From assembly GCA_000320605.2 (NCBI GenBank), contig KB445792.1:2628717-2692716 (forward strand): a stretch of 64,000 nt of DNA, in the 5' to 3' direction. Source of the stretch: Gelatoporia subvermispora B. Lineage: Eukaryota > Basidiomycota > Agaricomycetes > Polyporales > Gelatoporiaceae. A model generated the notes under the pieces. That model was given only the letters and a program-made list of their open reading frames with translations. It did no database searches and was not told the DNA's origin. Position numbers and translations under genes: made by a program. Position 1 is the stretch's first letter. Every line of letters begins with the position of its first letter. This document shows, one piece after another, positions 32,293 to 45,300 of the stretch.

Positions 32293-35200
32293 ATGGAATA
32301 CAACGCGGCGTCGTGGCTGCAGTCGTCCATCGCCGATGTTCACGACAGCCAGAGCGTCCCACACGACGTCGGCGGCGCCAGCGGGGGGTCGCAGACGACA
32401 CTGGACCTGAGCGAGTTTGGGATCCCTGACCTTTCGGGTGAGCATCCCCTGAACAGGCGCCCGTAGCCGGGTCGTTGCCACGCTTCGTTCGTCCGAGACA
32501 TCTTGCTCATCGTCCTCGCGTCCCCCAGGACCATCGACATCGGCATCCACCTCAATTTCGAACACCCCGACCTTCTACACGTTTCCCCAGTACACATCTT
32601 ATATCTCGAATACACCTGGTCCCTACAATGCTGTGCAGTACGGCTCAACGTCCTGGGCTCCCAGTCAGCCACAGCACATACCGTTGTCATCCTACTCTAC
32701 GTTAAACGGGGCTACGAGTACGGCCTCCAGCTCGCAGCATATACCACAGCAGTCCCCACAGCAGCAACAGCAGCAACAACAACAACACTCCCCACCGATG
32801 ATGATTGAGTGCGTGCTACTAGCCATTTAGCGCGTCGCTGGCTGATTCTTGTTCCCCAGCCCCGCCCTCACAATGAATGGTTCAAATTCACCTTCAACAC
32901 AGTACCAACAAGCATCTCCATTCATTTCTTCTCAACCGCGCGCGCCATATACATATCAGCATTTTCAACAGCAGCAGCAGCAGCAATCTCCGCCTACTAT
33001 CAACCCGTCATTTGTCCATACGAATACTTCACATTATCAGCAGCCCGTCGCTCTTCCGCGACCGAGCATGCATCAGCAGCAACAGCAGGCGCCACAGGGG
33101 ACGCTGTCGCCATATCAGCTGCACTCGCCCCCTAACTCGTCCTTGATAAATGCGATGGGAACCGTTCCTCCAGCTAACTTCTACACACATAGCGCGATCC
33201 AGAACACCGCCCCGTCTTCATCATCAGTTCTATCACAGGAGCAGCGGAAGGCCGCATTCCTTAGCGCCATCAAGCCGCTGCTGACGCCGACGTCGTTTAC
33301 CGGCGCCGGGGCGGTCGAGAAGCTCGTCGGCCACATAGAGGACTATGGCACAGCTGACGTAGAGCCAGCGACGCGCCTTGAGATTTTGACAAAGATGAGG
33401 GACAATGCAGGCAACCATTATTTCAGGGCTTGGGTCGAGAACGAGGGCGCGATGGACGTGACGCGCGAGTGGTTGAAGCTCGCGTTCACGAACAGGGGCG
33501 ACATGCAACTACTCGAGACGATTATGCCACTGCTCCATGTAAGTGTTGTCACACAGGGCACATTTCTAGTTGTGTGGTGCTGATCTCGGACAATCTTATC
33601 GCGCAGATCATCGACCGCTTGCCGTTCAACATCGACACGCTGAAGTCGTCGAAATTGGGTAAGATTATCGTAAAACTGACGAAAGAGCCCCCCGCACCAG
33701 GTGAGCTGCAGTTTCTTGTTACTTTGCTTCCGTTTGCGAGTGCCACGCGATCGATCCGACTTGCAACACAACGTGGAGAGAGCCTTCTTTGCGATGAGGT
33801 CGAACGACGACCGCACGCTGAGTCGATTACCTACTTTGAGTCTGCCAATATAATGAACGTTATTCTGATGCGGTCTTTGTCCGGTCACGTGAACAATAGC
33901 CATTCAGGACATGGCGTCGAACCTCGAACGTAAATGGCGGATGCTGGTCGAAAGCTCTAAGCGAGCGGGCAGCGAAAATGTAGAGGGTGGGTCATGCCGG
34001 TCCGCTGCAGCGTATGCCTACTCAAATGCGCTTTCAGACGCGAAAGGAAAGAAGCGCAAGGCGGAAGGTCCGGCCACGAAGGTGGCGCCTCCAGCAAAGA
34101 AAGTCGCTGTGGCGGCCACGGCGGCGCCATCAAGCAAAACTACAGTCGTTAAGAAGGAGGCCAAGGGCGTGGTGAAGGAAGTCAAGGATGCAAAATCCGA
34201 CCAGTCTTTCTTCTCCGCACCTAAACAGAAGCCAAAGCTCCCGAGCTTTAAGAAAGCACCGCCGGCGCCTGCGGTGAAGAAAGAGCCGGACCAGAATGTT
34301 GCGCAGCCGTCTTCGATCAATCCGTTTGAGGAGGCGTTGAAGTTGATGAAGTCGCGCAAGGACTCACCTGCGACTGCGACACCGCCGCCAGCACCACCGC
34401 AGAGTGCGCCACCAGTTCCTACGGTGACAATCTCAGCGAAAACTGGCAAGCTAAAGAAGACAGTCACTTGGGCGCCTGAGGGCAAGCTTGAGATGATCAA
34501 GCTCATCGAAAGGGCAGTTTATGACGATGACCCGTCACATGTCAGCTCCTTTCTAGTTTCCGCGTATGTACAGTATATTAAGATTTGTATTATGTCGTCA
34601 CACAGGGAGCACACGGTACACACAACATCCGCGACCTTGATCGAGACGAGGGTGCCGCCTTGCACGCGCATTTGTTCGAAGAGCTTGTCGAGTGGTCAGA
34701 GCCACACCGTAAGCGTGCCACCTATGTCTACAGTTTAAAATACACCAATGACTAATCTGTCTTGCTTCTAGCAATCCAAATGCCGATAGACCTCGAGTAC
34801 CGCCCGCGCGGGGAGGAGAGCCAGGAGAAGCAGACGCAGGAAGTCCGCGAGCAGAGCGCGCTCATTGCTGTTTACACCTCACCGGAGCAAATCCCCGATA
34901 GTCCTGCAGAGCCGACCTCGCAGATACCAGAAGAACAAGTAGACCTGGACATGCGCCTAATGCTAACCGGCCCGGAGGTGGATGCGATCTTTTGGAGTGG
35001 CGGTATGCCTGCCGCTGTCGAGCCACCAAAGGCCTCTGTCGCAGAGTTGGTTGGGCAGCTTGCGGCGGGTGGGGCAGGCGCGGATGTGACCATGGCAGAT
35101 GCCTCCATGGCGCATGGGCCATCGTCTACGCCAGGTTTCGACGTAGCGCCCGTGCAGCAGGGCCTTGCAAACCTGAATGCGGAGCAAATACAGCAGCTCC

Positions 35201-35600
35201 TGCAGCAGGTATCGCAGGTGTCGCAAGCAGGCGGGTTTCCCTCGGTGCAACCACCCGCGCCGCCCCCGCCGCAGGCGCCTGCCGCTGAGCCATGGGCGGC
35301 GGGCGGCCAATACGGAGAGTACGACCGAGGCTTGCGTGATGACGCTGGGCACGACCGGCGGTGGTCAGAGGACGGCTGGGGAGATCGCGGGCGCGGGCGC
35401 TTTCGAGGACGGGGACGAGGACGAGGTGATGGATTTAGAAATAATAAACGAAAACCATGCAGTTTCTTTGCGGCAGGAAGGCGAGCACCGAATCATAGTG
35501 AAACCCAAAACAGGAAAGCTGATGCCAGACTTTGCTTCTTGATTGCAGATGCCGATATGGAGACCAGTGCGACTTTAGCCACGAAGCCATCTTCTCATAA
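32293..35600 (+). CDS. PNUTS-like protein phosphatase 1 regulatory subunit (TFIIS N-domain, TVTW motif, C3H zinc finger)
   Basis: PNUTS targets PP1 to chromatin and controls RNA polymerase II dephosphorylation at termination. The same order of parts is visible here: a Ser/Gln-rich N-terminus with polyQ; a TFIIS-type (LW) helical domain (KMRDNAGNHYFRAWVENEGA, LPFNIDTLKSSKLGKIIVKL, DMASNLERKWRMLV); a Lys-rich linker; and the PP1-binding RVxF-type motif TVTW at 34460-34471 in GKLKKTVTWAPEGKLEMIK. Then come GTHNIRDLDRDEGAALHAHL, a Pro/Gln region, an RGRGRFRGRGRGRG stretch and a C-terminal CCCH finger (KPCSFFAAGRCRYGDQCDFS H). The last intron (35481-35548) uses a GC donor (GCGAGC) and splits that finger. 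The join between about 33700 and 33910 is uncertain and may include a small extra exon. Confidence 0.85.
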
Positions 35601-36123
35601 CATTATGCCACCACATGCACCCGCCTATGTCTCATGTCCATGTACAACTCACAACTTCGAATTGCTGTCGTTCTGTTATGCATTTTTTGTGACATACGTT
35701 AGGCGGACCAATCACATCACCTTTCTTGATCCTGTCAGCCACCTAATCTCCGCAGCCACTCCCAGGGTCCCGAAGTTCTCACACGTTCCGTGACTTCTTC
35801 GCGAGACTTCAAAGGCGCCATCCGCAGAGAGGTACTTTAAGCTCACTTTTTCAAGGCGAAGAACCAGCAAGCCTTCGCAGCATAGCGTGACGACAGAAAG
35901 CAATTTCAATTCCGAACGATAGATGACGACTATACAGTACAGAGATATCGTGATAAATAACACAATGATAAGACAACGTTCTTTCCGCCATCCTGCTCCG
36001 CGCCGGGTGCAGCCTGTCCGCGGAGGAAGTAAGATACAAGTTCTAATGCTGTGCGAGTAGAGTACCAAACACCGATGTGCAGATCCAAAAGCGAACGAAG
36101 AACAACGAGATGACAACAACACA
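35601..36123. other. Intergenic between convergent genes
   Basis: About 520 bp between the stops of the PNUTS-like and LIM-binding genes, taken as 3' UTRs. No other feature is visible. Confidence 0.6.
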
Positions 36124-38077
36124 CTATCCCCCCTGCGTCCGCCCGCGCTTACGCGTTACCCGCTTCGCGGGCGGCTGCTCTGCGTTCGCCATCGTCGGCG
36201 ACCCGCTGGTATCTGACCGCTGCGCCTTGCGCTTCAGCGTTGCGTGCGCCATCGAAGGTGTGGCCGAGCCGCTAGGGGTTGGGGCGGCCGCTGGGGTTGA
36301 CGCAGACGCCGGGGTGGACGTTGACGCCTGGATGGGCTGAGTTTGCGGCTGCTTCTGCTTGCCTAAGCTGTCGGCAGGTTGAGGTGCGTTTTGTGGGGCT
36401 GGGGGCGGAGCCGCTTGGGGCTGCAATGCAGACGAGCTTGGGTTACTAGCATAGATGGACGCCGTAGCGTTGTCAGGACCGCCGGCCCCACCGCCACCCG
36501 CGCCAGATCCGCCAGACTGCTGCACTGTGTCCCGAAGCTTTTTCGCAAACTCCACGAGCGCTTCTGTGGGTGCACAGAACACAATCAATCAGTTGCAAGG
36601 ACGTGATCTGCGGAACCCGTACCTTTCGGCCCTAGCTTCTGCTCTTCAGAGAAGAATATGAGCTCTCTCATCTGTGCCACGCTTTCTGCAAGCTGTCGAT
36701 CATATTAGTTTCCCGCCTTCTGACTACGGCCGGAAAGAAAGTTCCCACCTCTAAACATCGCATCGTCGCTTGGGGGATCCCAAACGCATTCACAGGTTCT
36801 CCAGGGATGACTGCGCGGTCGATGTGCACACGGTTCTCGTCTTTTTCCATGTTATACGTCGGGCCGTTCATGATCGGCGAGCGCGGCGAGTCCACTGGCC
36901 CACGCCGTGGGCCCTGGATGGCGTCCAGCGAGATAAGCTTCTCGTGCGTACTCGCGTCAAATATAATCTCCTCAAACTTCAATCCTGGGAACGGCTGCGG
37001 CGCGTCGTCCTTTGGTGGCTGCACGGACAGCCGCGCGGTCAGCGTCCCGCGTAGCGTGACGGTGTACCCGCTCGTATACCGGAACGCCCACACCGCGCCC
37101 GCGCAGTCTATCGTCGCGCGCCCGGGGGTCGTCACCCGCTCACGCGCACCCTCAAGAGTAAACGACATTGACTTTACTCCCGATTGGGCGGTCACGAGAA
37201 AAAATCGCGGGAGGATTGGCACGCCGATCTCTGAAAACAGACGTTTGACATCAAGATCGGTGTCAGTGCAGATCGATGCACACGCACCAAAAGGCTTCGC
37301 TTCTGCACGCTGGTTGTCCTTCCATAGCGTGAGCCGCATCACCGCGTAATCCGTGAAGAAGCTGTCAACCAAGGTCTCCCAATGGGACAGCTGCAGCCTG
37401 TTCTGTATTGCCTACAACGGTCAAGTACATGTCAATCACAATTATAGCGCGCACAATGGGAAGGAAAACATACCTGCTGTGTCTCCTGTGCCAGGCACCC
37501 GCTAAACCGCAGCAAATGCATAACACACTGGCCAAAACCAATGAGATGAGAGAATCTGAACACCGCAGAAAGAGAGACAGAAAAGCACAAGTTAGTCTCA
37601 AATAATGAAGAAACCCTGACAATCCGCATCACGCACCCTGCGATCTGCCTCTGAAAATCCGTCTGTGGCACTGCCGCGCCGGGTACTCCGCGCAGTGGCT
37701 GTTGCAGTTGCTGTTGTTGCTGAGGCTGCTGCTGGGACTGCGGCGCGCCCTGCGCCCCCTCAGCCGCCGGTGCCGGACCTTGTTGCGGTCCCGGCGGTGC
37801 AGGCGCGACGCTCATCTGGCGGGGCGGGCCCTGCGGCGGCATCTGTGGTATCTGCGGTATGTGCGGGGCCTGCAGTGGGCGTGGTGCCATCGCGGGGTTC
37901 GCAGGTTGCTGCGGCGCGAGGTGCGGCGTGCGTCTGTGCGCGGGCTGCGGTGGCGATTGACGGGGCGCGCCAGGGGGCTGGGGGCGTGAGGGCGGGCGGG
38001 GGCCCATGCCGATAACGGCACCGGGGGGCTCGGGGTGCGGCGGCTGTTGTTGATGAGCTTGTGCCTGAGCTTGAGCT

Positions 38078-38118
<41 letters not shown>

Positions 38119-39684
38119 ATGTGCTTGCGCCTGCTGTGGTTGTGTTCCCGCGGGCTGGTGGAGCTGCTGCTGCTGTTGCTGCGGCGGGGCGTGCGACGGG
38201 GGACCTTGAGTATGAGGAGGTTGTGGCGCAGCGTGGGGCTGCTGCATGTGGAAGCCGGGCGATTGAGAGATACGTTGCTGCGAGGGCGGGCGGGGCGGAG
38301 CTACGCCAGACTGCGCAAAACGGGGGGAGGTGTACTGCTCGCTCGGGTGTGACATTTGCTCGAACACCTGTGCCGGCGTCGGGACGGGGCGCGCGCCAGG
38401 CCCGGATGCTGAGGGCCCTGGCCCCATGTTAGGTCCTGGGCCACCCATGGCGTGGTCGGGCGCAGGAGTGGGCGACGCGGAGAAAGAGAATGGTTGCATG
38501 CGGGTCGGACCGTGTGGCATGCCATGATTGAGCGGAGAGCCCTGGAAATTGTTGGCATACATACTGTTGTCAGGCGTGTTCCGCCTTGCAGCACGCGCTG
38601 CAGCTTGAGGCGGAAGCAAATTCTGCGAGGCTAGATTAGGCGTCGTATGCGTCTGCGCGGACGCGCCCAGGCGTGGTGATGGCGCGAGCTGTGATACTGG
38701 GTGGCTCGGGGGCTGCTGCGTGAGCTGTGTTGGGTGCTGCTGCGAATGTTGGTGCTGGTGTGTGAGCGGGAGCTGGCCCGGAAATCCTGGCTGATGCATG
38801 GATTGTTGCAGTGGATTTGGTTGCCTGAGATTTTGCATCAGGGCCTGCGCCTGCGCCTGCGCGGACGATGCGCGGGCATGCGGCGGCATTGGGATGCTCC
38901 CTGGTAGGTGTGGCTGGCGGTGCTGCATCGCGAAAAGCTCAGGCGACATCTGGCCAGGCATTTGCGACGGTTGGTGCGAGTGCTGCTGTTGGTGAGAATG
39001 CTGCTGCTGCTGCAGTGGTTGGTGGGGCTGCTGTTGCTGCAGGCGCATCTGTTGTTGCTGGTGCTGGTGCTGCTGTTGCTGTTGCTGATGCTGGAGCTGG
39101 AAGGCCTGCCGCAAATCATCAGGCATATTCGGACCCATGCCCGCGATGCCGCCCATGCCGCCCATGCCGCTCATGCCCGGCTGCATGCCACCCATATGCC
39201 CCGCGTTCTGACCAAGCGTCTGGGGCTGCGAGGGGACGCGTCGTATCGCCTGCTGCTGAGGGCCGCCCATCATGCCGACGCCGTTTGGGAAGTTCACGCC
39301 CTGGAGCTGGTTGTGGCCGAGTCCATTGACGTGCGGCGCCCCGCCTGGTGGTCGTGGTGCGGCTAATCCTGGGGCACCGTGTGTGGGCTGCATGAGCATC
39401 CCAGGACGCTGATGCTGGTTTACGCTGGGAGGGATGGCTTGTCGCGGGAAGACGACGGGGTTGGATGGTTGGCCGCCGCCGCCGCCGAGGATGCCCATGG
39501 CGGGGTTTGGATTAGGATTATTTGGAAGCAAGCCCATGTGGGATGGTTGACCCTGCAGCTGCTGACCGGGCGGTTGTTGAGGCTGCTGTTGCTGTGGGAG
39601 GAAGTGCTGGGAGCCCATCTGGAGCATGTTCTGAGGCATCTGAGGAATACCGGCCTGGCGCAACATATCTGGTTGAATGTTCAT
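36124..39684 (-). CDS. LIM-domain-binding (LDB-type) transcriptional cofactor, Gln-rich
   Basis: The start MNIQPDMLRQAGIPQMPQNM leads into about 650 residues rich in Gln, Pro, Met and Gly. The LIM-binding/dimerisation domain follows: VDSFFTDYAVMRLTLWKDNQ, EIGVPILPRFFLVTAQSGVK, VWAFRYTSGYTVTLRGTLTA and FEEIIFDASTHEKLISLDAI. The last exons carry VAESVAQMRELIFFSEEQKL, EALVEFAKKLRDTVQQS and a basic nuclear-localisation-like end KRVTRKRGRTQGG. The fungal relatives (Mfg1, Som1-pathway and Adn-type proteins) partner with Flo8-like factors in adhesion and morphogenesis; that link is family knowledge, not seen here. An AQ dipeptide repeat lies at 38064-38129. Antisense open frames across the low-complexity part are ignored. 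Confidence 0.85.
38064..38129 (-). repeat. Hexanucleotide repeat coding (Ala-Gln)n
   Basis: On the plus strand CTGAGC (with CTTGAG variants at the left) repeats about ten times. On the coding strand it gives a run of about a dozen Ala-Gln dipeptides in the LIM-binding cofactor. Such tracts vary in length between strains. Confidence 0.85.
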
Positions 39685-40965
39685 GGGGACGGGTATGTGC
39701 TAGAGGATCGTCGGAAGGCCCGACGTTGCACGGCATGCGCAAGGTTCGGAAGCGGATGATGGGGCGAGGCTGCGCGATGCCAACACCGATCAGGTTATTG
39801 TCGAGAGCTGTCGAGAGCCTCGAGAGCTTCGACGCCGGGGATGATGGCGGGAAGATGGGGGGAGAGGTAAAGAGGATCGTCGAGGACGCCAAAGACGTCG
39901 TGGACGCCGGTGGGCGGGTCACCTCGTTTGTCTTCGCACGCTTGCTCGACTCGTGGCGTCTGTGCAGGATGCAGTGCCCACAACAGTTTAACGTAAACGA
40001 CGACAACCAACATATCCTCCATGTCGTGAATCCCTTATCGTTTGCTTATCGTGCTCGCGGAACTCATTCAACAGCGGACGAGTACGTGTCTGCCCGCGTA
40101 CGGCCCATATCAAGGCGACAATGCCGCACACGGCGAACAGCAAGTGGCACAGTAATCTCCCCAAAACTCATAGAATCCTCGATAAGCTCTACTAGGCCTC
40201 GCGGCAGTCTATTGCCAAGCTCCGACCTCCGAGAGTAGGCCGGTCATACGCAAGTCATACGGCTTTCATACTGGACGGAGCTTAACACGAGTCGTCGATA
40301 GTATGTGCGGGCGCGACGCGCCTCCGCACAAATGTTTCAACCATCCACTCCGAGCTCACAGACTTACATGATGTTATGTATTGTCTGTCATCAGCCGCAG
40401 AGTCCCAACGGAAGATGGCAGCCAGACAGTAACAGCATTCAATCGCCCTTCGGGACCGTGAATGACTGCATTTGTATATACGATTATATAATGAAGGCAA
40501 ATATTTGTTCGCAATGGCTGCCCCGCGTCCGTCCCCCGGCTCCGCCCCCCCGTACCATCTAATCACAACTGCTCCCAGCTATTCTAAATGACAGTGACGC
40601 AAGGTGTGTAATCAAAATACAGCTACTCAGTACTATGTATTCCGGTTGCTGTCGGATGTGAGATGTTATTATATCGCCGGTGACGTTCGGAACGGAAAAT
40701 GTCAGAACGCGGCTAAATCTGCAATAATCGGATATTCAGAGACATCCGCTCAGAATGATTGACTGCAAAGAAATGAAGTTCCGGTGATTTACGAGTCGGC
40801 TGAAGCTGATACATATATGAAACGAACATGAGAAGACTACACCAATGTCCGACTACAACCAATTAGCGACGCTCTCTGGGGTGTGCTTAGTCAGCAGCCT
40901 TTTTTGGCCTCCCGTTGTGGCTGAGCCTCTTCAAATCCTCGACCTCCTCATTTCCATTCGTCAAC
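39685..40965. other. Divergent promoter region, LIM-binding cofactor / IMP3
   Basis: About 1.3 kb between divergent starts. The left third has open frames that are antisense continuations without domains. No other gene was recognised. Confidence 0.5.
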
Positions 40966-41807
40966 ATGGTTCGGCAGTTCAAGCATCACGAGCAGAAGCT
41001 CCTCAAGAAAGTTGACTTTCTCAACGTTCGTTCACTTTCCACTTATACTGGATTACTCAGTGCTAATATCACGCTCAGTGGAAGCAAGATGCAAACCTCC
41101 GCGAGATCAAGGTCATGCGGCGGTACCATATCCAGGACCGGGAGGACTATCACAAGTGCGTCCCCCAACTCCCTCCTACCTGTATCTGCTAACGCAATGA
41201 CAACTGACTAGATACAACAAGCTTTGCGGCTCGCTCCGTGCCTACGCTCACCGCCTGACGCTCCTACCCGCGCAGGATTCGTTCCGTTCCCGGATGGAGG
41301 CGCAGCTCCTCGCGAAGCTGTACGACATGGGTGTGCTCAACGCCGCGGCGAAGCTCAGTGACGTTGAGAACAAGCTCACCGTTGCTGCGTTCGCCCGCCG
41401 CCGCCTCGCGGTTGTGTGCTGTGTTATGAAGATGGCGGAGACCGTCAGTGCGGTGCGTCGGGCTTTGTTCCTTGTGTGCAGGTTGGGAGAAGGCTGATGA
41501 AGGTGCGTGTGTGCGAAGGCGGTGAAGTTTATCGAGCAGGGACATGTACGTGTGGGGCCGGATACGATCACAGATCCTGCATTCCTTGTCACTCGGTGAG
41601 TGCTGCCGTCAGATTTCTCTTCAATACAGATGTACTGACGGCTGCCTCAGGCATATGGAGGACTTCGTGACATGGGTAGATACGTCAAAACTCAAGCGTA
41701 CAATCATGCGGTACAACGACGAGGTGCGTACCAACTGGCTTATTCGCACACCTGAAATTCATATATAATTGTAACTCGCACAGCTCGACGACTTCGACTT
41801 GCTATGA
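40966..41807 (+). CDS. IMP3: U3 small nucleolar ribonucleoprotein Imp3 (S4 domain)
   Basis: Imp3 binds Mpp10 and helps U3 snoRNA pair with pre-rRNA for 18S processing in the nucleolus. The exons give about 183 aa, the size of the yeast protein: [20 protein letters not shown] / [20 protein letters not shown] / [15 protein letters not shown], then [20 protein letters not shown]. The S4 RNA-binding motif [20 protein letters not shown] and the end [20 protein letters not shown] ... LDDFDLL match the family closely. Six exons, five short introns; the stop is at 41805-41807. The 3' end converges with the kinesin gene. No oddity was seen. Confidence 0.94.
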
Positions 41808-42347
41808 CCTTGACGATTTTGGGCTACATATTTATTGCGAAGCTCATCTCGAGCTCACACCTATTCACCGACCACACTATACCTCCCACCATCCAGGCCT
41901 TGATATTACTGTTCGCCCACACCCGAGCACCCGCAGTGCTCGGGCTACAGACCTCCCCCAAATTACTATCTCACAACTACATCACACTCACCCATCGAGA
42001 TTCCTCCAGATCCGCTCTATTCCATCGATGGCGAGACAGGCGACACAGGATGTAAGACAGGCGTGGCTACCTAATACGGCGTAGTAATACGTACATGTGT
42101 GGCGAGGTATGTATGGTATGCAAAAGTAGGGATATCAGATCTACGAGTGTATCCATGTATGTGTAGTGCAAGCAGTGCGCGGACCCGGGTATGGTACGAT
42201 ATAACATTAGATGAAACCGGACTCGTGAACAGAAAAGAAGAGGAGGGAAACGCAAAGGTGGGTTCCGTGAGCGACAGTGAGAATACAGTGAGCAAAGCAT
42301 AACGAGTGGACAGCAGCGTATGAAGATAAGCGGAAATTGAAGTAGGG
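41808..42347. other. Intergenic between convergent IMP3 and kinesin genes
   Basis: About 540 bp of 3' flank for both genes. Open frames on either strand are short and without domains. Confidence 0.6.
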
Positions 42348-45300
42348 TCAAGAAGGAAGGCGGGTAGGATCCAGACGAGAAGTCCATGCTTGCAGCTCTT
42401 TCAGGCTTGGAGCCGCAAGAGCGTAGGAGTTTGATGCCGTGAACAGGGTGAAGGTGAATTTCCTCTGCACGAAAATGCGTTAAGATCAACGCGACCAAGC
42501 CAGAGAATGATGACGAACCCCAAGGAGTGCTTCCATCTCGGGATTACGCTCAATGTTTACTCCGTTAAGGTTCACGACGCCGACCTCGTCGACCTCATTA
42601 GAATGGGCGTAGATGTGTAGGTATGGCCTTAAAGCCGGTCGTTAGTCGAGTGCACAAGAGACAACAAAGGGTGCATACCTGCGGAGGACGAACCAGCGCC
42701 GCTCCCACGTATTGGTGTTCGCATCCACCATCAACAGCATGTGGCCCTTCTTGGTGGGCCCATCGCTGCGTCGAGGACAAATGTTAACACGCATATAGTG
42801 AACACAACTGCAGGACGTACTTTCGAGGAACAACCTTCGTGGAAGACATCAGCTTGATAGAGTCGGCAGATTGTATCGACGCCTTGCCCGATTTGACGCT
42901 CGCTTCCTCGGACTCGACAGGCTCCTGGCTGAGGACAATCTAGCGAAGCACCTCTGTCAGCACAGAACCTCGTGCGATTTATTATTTGCACACCTCTCCA
43001 CGATGTCCGAAGCGTTTCTGCCACAGCGCCAGGGCCTTGCGCAGCGCATCCTCCGACGCCCACACGACCGCATCCGCCTGCGTCGGCTTCACGGGAGACG
43101 CGGTCAGAATGACGCGGATGGCTTGCACGTCCGCCGCGCGGCGCTCCATCGTGATCAGTTTCGTGTAGTCCTCCACGACAGACACCCCGCGCGGCTTCCA
43201 CGTCCCGAGAAGCTCCTCCCCGCGCACGTACTTCTCCGCCGTGTCGAGGCGCCACAGGTCCTTCGGCGAGCGAGTGAGCGGCGGAGACAGCCGCACCGCG
43301 AACACCGTGCTAATCTTGGGGAGCACCTTCTGCGCGCCGAGAAGGGACATGAACCGTGACGGCGGCCGCGCGTCGCGTCCCTGGATTGCGAGCGCGATGT
43401 CCGTGCTGAATTGCACCGGCTCCGCGCACGTCTCGACCGCGATCGCCCAGGTCGCCTGAAGGAGCACGCGCTGCCCGGACGGCGTGACCGTATTCAGGAG
43501 CTGCGAGTTGTGCACGCTCGAGTCCCAGAGGGCCTCCGCAGACAGGCTCCCCGTTCCGTCGGGCTTGAACTCAACATCCTGGTCCTGGAGCAGAGGTAGC
43601 GTGACGAGTGCCTTTGAGGTCGACTCATGCAGGAGACCTTTGGCATCCAATAATCGTATGTTACCGAGTCGGACTCGCGTTACTTCTGACCACGGGAGCT
43701 GTTTGCCCGAGTTGCAGGTCAAGGTCAGGATGATTCGACGCTGCAGGCCCTGGTGGAGCATGAAAGCCCCGGGATCGAGGTTACTATGCGAGACCACAGG
43801 AACGGGCTTGTATGAGCCGTCCGGTGCCAATTCGCAGACTTGCAACCAAGCTACGACGTCGTGAGACTGTTCCGTAACGAAGTCCGTCTCTGATCGACGC
43901 ATTGGTGGTAGCGCCACTGGCTTGTCCTCTGGTGTGCCGCTCGCCGGGGTAGGGTTAGAGAGTATCCGCTGCTCTCGAAGCTCGTCCCAGCGCTCCATGC
44001 GTTCTAGATATGTCGGTTTCAGGCGTGCAAAGAATTCTATTGGCACATATCCTTGCCGCAAATATGTAAGAATCCTTGTAGATGCGACGATGGAGAAGCT
44101 CCGCCGGAATTTCAGGTCTGACAGGGAAGCGGAATCAAGGTCGGCCGCCACCGATGGATATACTTCCTCCGCTGTGATCGCGGCGCCCATAAAAGACGAG
44201 AGTCGAACTTGGAGATGGACAGAGGAGAAGTCATGGTGCGAAAGCCCCTTAACGCTGTCGACACTCAGCAGGAAGCTGATCTTGCTTCCTGGAGGGACAG
44301 TACCAGGGACCGGTGAGGAGGAACGGGTAGATGTCGATGAACTGTTCGCGTGTTTGGGATTCAAGACGACGTTTGCGATCCTGACTTCGACGCGACACGA
44401 GCCGATGGCCTCTGCGGTATATCGACAGAAGATCGGCACAAGGGAGGAAGAAGATAATCGTCGGGATAGAGGAGCTAGAGACAGGAGGGCATTGCCGATA
44501 AAAGAGTATTCTGGAGGAGGCGAGTCATAGAACGGTTCTTCTGACGAGAAGTGCTGGGAGTAAGAGGGTCGGTCAATGAAGGTGGTGAGATTACGCATGC
44601 GCTGAAGCTGTTGCTGGAGGCGGTCCAATGACCACACATATATAGCATTGTGACGTTTGTCTAGAATCTTAACGGCTACCGAAGGCTGAGTAGCAGATGC
44701 AAGTACGGGGTCTGCGACATCGCCAAATTGGTCCAAACCGGCGATAGTGTCTATCGCAGATGCAGGGGAAGATAACGAGCCACCGGACGCTACCGTGAAG
44801 TTGTACAAGACATCTTTCCGAAGTTCCTTGCTGTCCGAAGGTTAAGACATGCGAGATCATATCAAGAAGTCACATACCTAATGATATTGGCTTCTTTGAC
44901 CATGACGGCATTAGACAAAACTGACTCCGCCATAGAAAACGACCGATGGGCTCTCCATTTATCAAGCACCTTCCGAATGAGCTTGAGCTGTCTCCCGGTG
45001 TAGATGACGGGCTCGAAGGCCTCTACATCGACGTCAGTCTCACCTCGCGCCCGGGCATCAAGTAGGCGCTTCATATGTGTCCGCACGAGCTTCAGTTGGT
45101 GCTCCATCTGTTCCTTTTCTGCCTTGAGGTCCTCCGCCTCTGTCGACTCTGCGATGGCTTGCAACCTGGATTCGAATTCCATACGTTGGGACTCCAATTG
45201 GTGTTGCGCATCCTTCAACTGTCCATCCAGTTCTGGACTATCATGACTTGTCATCGCATCGACACTCGTGTCGTCTGTGAGGGCATCACTAGAGAACGGC

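Noticed and set aside
37665..39759. Several plus-strand open frames of 100-150 codons, rich in Leu/Arg/Ala
   Set aside because: They are antisense shadows of the Gln/Pro-rich LIM-binding cofactor and have no domain.
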